Assembly (NCBI GenBank): GCA_033964015.1
Contig: CM066913.1
Coordinates: forward strand, 4,253,169-4,317,168
Direction: 5' to 3'
DNA from: Scolanthus callimorphus
Taxonomy: Eukaryota; Cnidaria; Anthozoa; Actiniaria; Edwardsiidae
DNA: 64,000 bases
The notes beneath the pieces were generated by a model. It had not been told where the DNA came from. It worked only from the letters and a program-made list of their open reading frames with translations, and did not search any database. Below, one piece after another: positions 59,419 to 64,000 of this stretch. The position numbers and the translations under genes were made by a program. Every line of letters begins with the position of its first letter. The first letter of the stretch is position 1.

Positions 59419-62400
59419 CTCATCGGGAAGAATCCCATTGTGTTTGACGTCTCTCTTTTGTGTGCGTTAATCAGATGCAAAATCAAGAAATATCATGTCA
59501 TGCTCCGCCGAGTTTTGAACGAACTATAAAATGTGCGAGAATTCTTTTGTTCATGTGCTCTCGTGAATAACTCGGCTGAGTGCGATTATTTAAATCACCT
59601 TGTTAATAATAATAATAATAAAATGTTCCTGAGCATTTAAAAATTTTCAATGCTCTTACAATATTGTTTTACCTATGTTTTACAAATATTATAACTGTTG
59701 ATAATGTACAATGAGTTTATTAAAAAGTAAAAATATAATAAAAAGTGACTAACTGATGAAAAAGATAAAAATCCTACAGTTTGATAAAACAAGAAAAGAT
59801 AAAATAATAATAATAATAAATATATCATTTATTGAATAAAAATGTCTTAAGTTTGGATTTGAAAGACGACAGGGAAGGTTCGGACCTGACGTTGTGTGGC
59901 AGCGTATTCCAAAGAGTGGCAGCAGCGAAAGCAAAGGAACGGTCGCCATAGGTTTTAGAGCGAGACTTGGGTAGAGATAAAAGGTTGGAGTGAGAAGATC
60001 TAAGAGTTCTTTTAGGCTGATATTTAACAATGAGTTCAGATACATAGCATGGAGCCTGGCCGTGAAGTGACTTGAAAGTTATCAAAAGGATCTTAAAATT
60101 GATTCTCATACGGACAGGGAGCCAATGCAGCGCGCGAAGAACGGGAGTGATGTGTTCATGTTTCTTAGATCTAGTCACTAGCCTAGCTGCCGTGTTTTGT
60201 ATGCGTTGGAGCTTATCAAGCTGTGACACCGGTAGGCCCTAGAGGATTGAATTGCAATAATCTAGCTTAGAGGTTATAAACGCATGTACAATTTTCTCGC
60301 AGTCAGCTTGTGTCAGGAATCTGCGGATTCTGCCTATGTTTTAATGGCAAAGACGCAGATTTGCATTATTATTAACATGCGTGTTTAGGGACAGGTGGGT
60401 GTCAATGGTGACCCAAGGTCTCTTGCTGCAGGTACTGGGGATATTATCTCGTCTCCAATCTCCAAGGAGGAGATTGGGTCACTTTTGCGGAAACGTGACC
60501 GAAGGTGGAGAACTTCGGTCTTGTCTGCATTGCAACTGAGACCATTGGTGGTGCACCAGACCATGATGTCTTTAGCGCAGCGCTCAAGTCTGGACATTTC
60601 CACTTCCCTGGTCTTGCCATTAAAAGAATATAGAGTTGGGTATCATCGGCGTACATCATGCAAGAGAGTCCATTTGCCTTAATAACATCCTCCAATGGCG
60701 CGAAGAACAAGGAAAACAAAATAGGGCCAAGTACGGAGCCTTGAGGTACGCCAAATGGTATTGGCCTCTCAGTAGATTCAACATTATCAATGATCACAGA
60801 CTGTGTGCGACCACAAGGTAGGATCTAAACCAGGATAGGACTGTGCCTGCGATGCCGTATCTGGTGTGCAGGCGCTCTAGAAGCATAATATGATCAATGG
60901 TATCGTTAACGTTATAAACCAATGATTAAGAAGTTAACTTTGGATAATATAATATGTATAGATTTAAATATATTTTTTGTAGGATTAAAACAACAACAAA
61001 ACAACAAACATGCAATTCAGATAAGTTTTTAAGAATAGAATGCAACCAATATTCAGGCTGAAATGACAGTGAACTACTTAGTATTGAAAAAAGAAAGTTC
61101 AAGACAAGCCAATGTTCTCTAGATAATGTAGATAGCCTAGCGACCAAGATAAATGAAATCGGTGCAATATATCGTATAAAATGTTGATTGTTTAGCGGAG
61201 CTAGCAGAAACACGTCTAACCTCCACCGTACCGCTGACCGCGGTGTCAGTGTAGAGAGTTGGTGTAGAGAGTTGGTGTAGAGAGTGTAGAGAGTTGGTGT
61301 AGAGAGTTGGTGTAGAGAGTTGGTGTAGAGAGTTTTACGGCGGGTTAAATTTAAAGTATAAAATGCGACCACTTTAAAAAGTTGTTTATCCCTGAAACTT
61401 GGCATATGTGTTCTTATTACGTGTCGCAGTATGCTGGAACCTGTCGAATTGTTGTAGGTAGTTTTCTTTCCAAAACATTTTCTCGAACTTCTAGACGAAC
61501 TTGAAATGCCATATAAATCAGATGAAAATGGCCTGTGAATACCTTCAAATGCGACCACTTCTGAAGCGCGGATATTCTATTTCTTTAGAGGTTTGCCTTG
61601 TGTGTTCCTTAAACTAGCTACCTAGATATGTCGAATTCTTACAAGGGCTCCTCATTTCTCGAAAACTTGATAACGTAGAGGCTAGTTTGCGTGATTTGGC
61701 CGATTTCTTTGTAATATGGTCTGTATAATGAATCAAATTTGATAGTCTAGGAGCAAATCTTGAAAAGAGGCCTAGAAAGTGGTTTTCGTAGCACCCTTCA
61801 CGCAGACCCGGGAAAGTAGCATAGGAGGATAGGTATGTGTATAAGGTTTAATTTAGACCGGGTGTTACAAATGAGCCGATGGGACAACATTCCGATTGTC
61901 CGGCACTTTTGTTAGAAGACGCTCACGTGTTCTTTGTAAAATTCAAAGCTAATTCAAAGCCTGTAAAATTCAAAATCTTACCAAGAAACACATCAAACTC
62001 GGCATACTTGTAGACGTAAATGCGTTTCAAATGGTTAGATATAAAATTGTGCCGTACTTTTCGCACGTATTGTAAAAGTGAAGGTTAGGCTAGTTTTAGA
62101 CGTCGAACGTAATTCAGTCGCACTAAATTGACTGGGTTTATTAGCCAGTGAAAACAAGTTATTTCGATATGAGTGATTTTATGAGGTTAATATAATCTGT
62201 CTGGCTAATGGAGAAGATCTCAGCCCTGATTTTAGGAGCGCTGGAAGGAGTCAAAATTCTAATTTAGCACGGCAGTAGCGCGGCGTTGGCACGGCAGATA
62301 GTGCCGTTCCTAATGCAAATGAGCTCAAGACAATAGCTCTAACTAACTAAACAATGGGAAATTGACATTTAGTGCGACAAGAATTAAGTTCGACGTCTAA

Positions 62401-63238
62401 AACTGGCCTTAAAAAGATATCTGTAACGGCGGCCATTTTGAACTTTTGTTATTCATGAGCTTCCTTTGTTATTCATGAGTCCTGACGACTGGAAAAGTCA
62501 AGAATGACATAGACTGTACAGCTTTCCCGGCCTAATGTATATAGTTTTAATGGTCTGGCATCTCTTCACCGACATTGTCTGAATCATTCACCAGGTAATT
62601 TCGAATAAAGGAAATGTTTTTGGTATTTTCTAATAAACCTATAATGGTTTTCTTTATGCCAGCAGAGATCACAGAAAACACACGAAATCAGTAAAATGTC
62701 CACATGAGTGTTCAATGCATTGGAGGGATATCTTTTGACAACGCACACATTTAGGCACGCTGTATACTTGTAGCGCCACAGCCTATATCTATGTCTTCAG
62801 GAGAGGACTCACAACTCATTTGAATAACAAAGAACTAATATGGCTGCTGACTTCGAATTTATGTTTCTGACGTTAGAGTGGGAATTAAGGGCAGATTTAC
62901 AGCTAGAATTTAAGTGTGTGATTTCGTAAAATGATGGGAAGTTTTGGATACATTTGATCCTTGAATGAGGGATTTACAGGCGTACAAGTTCGTATTTTTT
63001 TGCAAAGGACATGTGAGCAGCAGGGGAACAAAATGCCAAATACCGGGGTGTTGTCCCACAAGCCAATCTGTGCGATACGGATCAAATTGAACCTTAGTCA
63101 TGTACCTGTCTTTCTATGTGATTTTCCTGGGTGCTACGACGCGATTTTTTTTCCGGTCCCTGCTCCTAGACTATGAATTTTACCGCCGCGTAACGAGATG
63201 CAAGTTAAGCTCAATGACGCGCGATTCTTCCCGATGAG
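59419..63238. mobile_element. 3.8-kb insertion with 16-bp TIRs
   Basis: Ends are CTCATCGGGAAGAATC and GATTCTTCCCGATGAG, present only in copy B of the segmental duplication. No transposase was recognised. It contains a minus-strand LINE fragment (59760-60910), a 14-bp minisatellite (about 61249-61336, GTGTAGAGAGTTG) and, at about 62400-62880, text like the arms of the 58434-59221 element (CGGCCATTTTGAAC, TTTGTTATTCATGAG). Confidence 0.75.
59760..60910 (-). pseudogene. 5'-truncated, frameshifted LINE reverse transcriptase (CR1/L2-like)
   Basis: Reading on the minus strand: GVPQGSVLGPILFSLF then MMYADDTQLY (RT palm with the YADD catalytic motif) near 60797-60640; the DIMVWCTTNGLSCNADKTEV block near 60560, in another frame; then the thumb and C-terminus in a further frame (LQRIQNTAARLVTRS, LRALHWLPVRMRINFK, YGDRSFAFAAATLWNTLP) ending at 59825. 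At least two frameshifts separate the blocks. The 3' end is a TAA-type microsatellite near 59800-59820. It is nested in the 3.8-kb TIR insertion. Confidence 0.88.
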
Positions 63239-64000
63239 AATTCAATTATTTAAACTATTTTTCCAAATATTAAAACCAATCTGAAACGCAATATTCAAGC
63301 AAATTTCAAAGTTCAATATTTCTGCTTCATGTCCGAAAAATAATCCTATGCGAGCTTTTTACCTAAAGATTTTACCAACTGAGTTTCGCAAATATATTTC
63401 ACGGGGTACGCCACAGTCACTAACACAACTGTCTAGAACAATTATACATTTGTACCACGGGATGTATTGCTTTGTAATACTATATGTATAATGTTTGAAA
63501 TGGCTACAGACTAAAAAAAAAGCCCTAAATGTAGCGAAAACCAAGTTTATGTTCAACTACAAAAACAAGTAGAGAAACGTGGTATAATTTGAAGGTTTTA
63601 GTATTCAAACAATTTTGAGAAAATAATGAAAAACCTAAAAAAAAACAGAAGGCTCGTGAACTAGGCAAATAATTAGCCTGAGTATCAGGACCCTCCCCCT
63701 CCTCGAAAAAAAATGCGGAAAAATAAAATTCCGCCTAATACTCAGGCTAGAAAATAATGACGAGAAATTTCTCGTCAAGAAAATATCTCTTTATAACATA
63801 AGCTCATAAAGCTCAGCATGTTACCATTGAAATATTTCCTAACATAAGTATATAATCCCAAATTGATAAAAATGCCACCTGAATATTTTGCCAGCAAACG
63901 TAAGTACCCTGAAAGAGGCTTATTTCTGGCTTTTTCATCTGCCAGCAGTGAAACTGTGTAGGAACAGGTTTTCGATTTCATCAAACCCTCAACTCGGCGC

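Larger units (their letters stand above)
56889..64000. repeat. Segmental duplication, copy B, expanded by three insertions
   Basis: Matches copy A (45383-46990) in order: 56895-57120, 58025-58433, 59222-59418 and 63239-64000, and probably continues past the window end. The first interruption (about 57120-58025) is pyrimidine-rich and holds a hairpin, CTCCGGTGTAATAACC / GGTTATTACACCGGAG (57482-57607). The other two are TIR elements listed separately. Confidence 0.85.

Noticed and set aside
61249..61336. TSLHQL-type peptide repeat in a minus-strand frame, initially considered a repeat protein
   Set aside because: It is simply the 14-bp GTGTAGAGAGTTG minisatellite read in frame.

Overview
This is eukaryotic DNA, most likely from an anthozoan cnidarian (a stony coral or a sea anemone). 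Genes are split by GT-AG introns, composition is AT-rich, and protein-coding exons are scattered among very many small inverted-repeat transposons, tandem repeats and broken non-LTR retrotransposons. The gene content (an animal OTUD5, an NMDA-type glutamate receptor, a class A GPCR, a two-pore potassium channel, a rhamnose-binding-lectin domain, a SABATH-type methyltransferase) fits a cnidarian. The species call is an inference. All gene models below were spliced by eye from consensus sites and phase matching.

Layout. 0-7.6 kb: a LINE remnant, a small secreted lectin-like gene (3990-5275) with an apparent frameshift, and a possible first exon on the minus strand. 7.8-10.1 kb: a nest of hAT-like and palindromic elements, including a perfect 177-bp inverted repeat. 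10.7-13.8 kb: a two-exon two-pore K+ channel whose intron is packed with repeats and a LINE end. 14.2-15.4 kb: nested inverted-repeat elements. 15.9-25.9 kb (minus): a multi-exon coiled-coil protein with a beta-rich C-terminus. 26.6-31.6 kb (plus): a complete OTUD5 deubiquitinase gene, head-to-head with the coiled-coil gene across a short promoter that holds a CRE palindrome. 32.8-33.6 kb: a 137-bp tandem array. 34.5-39.4 kb (minus): an NMDA-receptor-like subunit lacking only its extreme N-terminus. 40.8-42.0 kb (minus): an intronless class A GPCR. 47.1-50.4 kb (plus): a SABATH-family methyltransferase. 45.4-47.0 and 50.9-64.0 kb: segmental and tandem duplications, a 49-bp satellite, a tRNA-derived SINE, long-TIR elements and a 3.8-kb insertion carrying another broken LINE.

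The genes do not form one pathway. The shared feature is the transposon load: several copies can be compared with empty sites in the same window, so target-site duplications and insertion order can be read directly.
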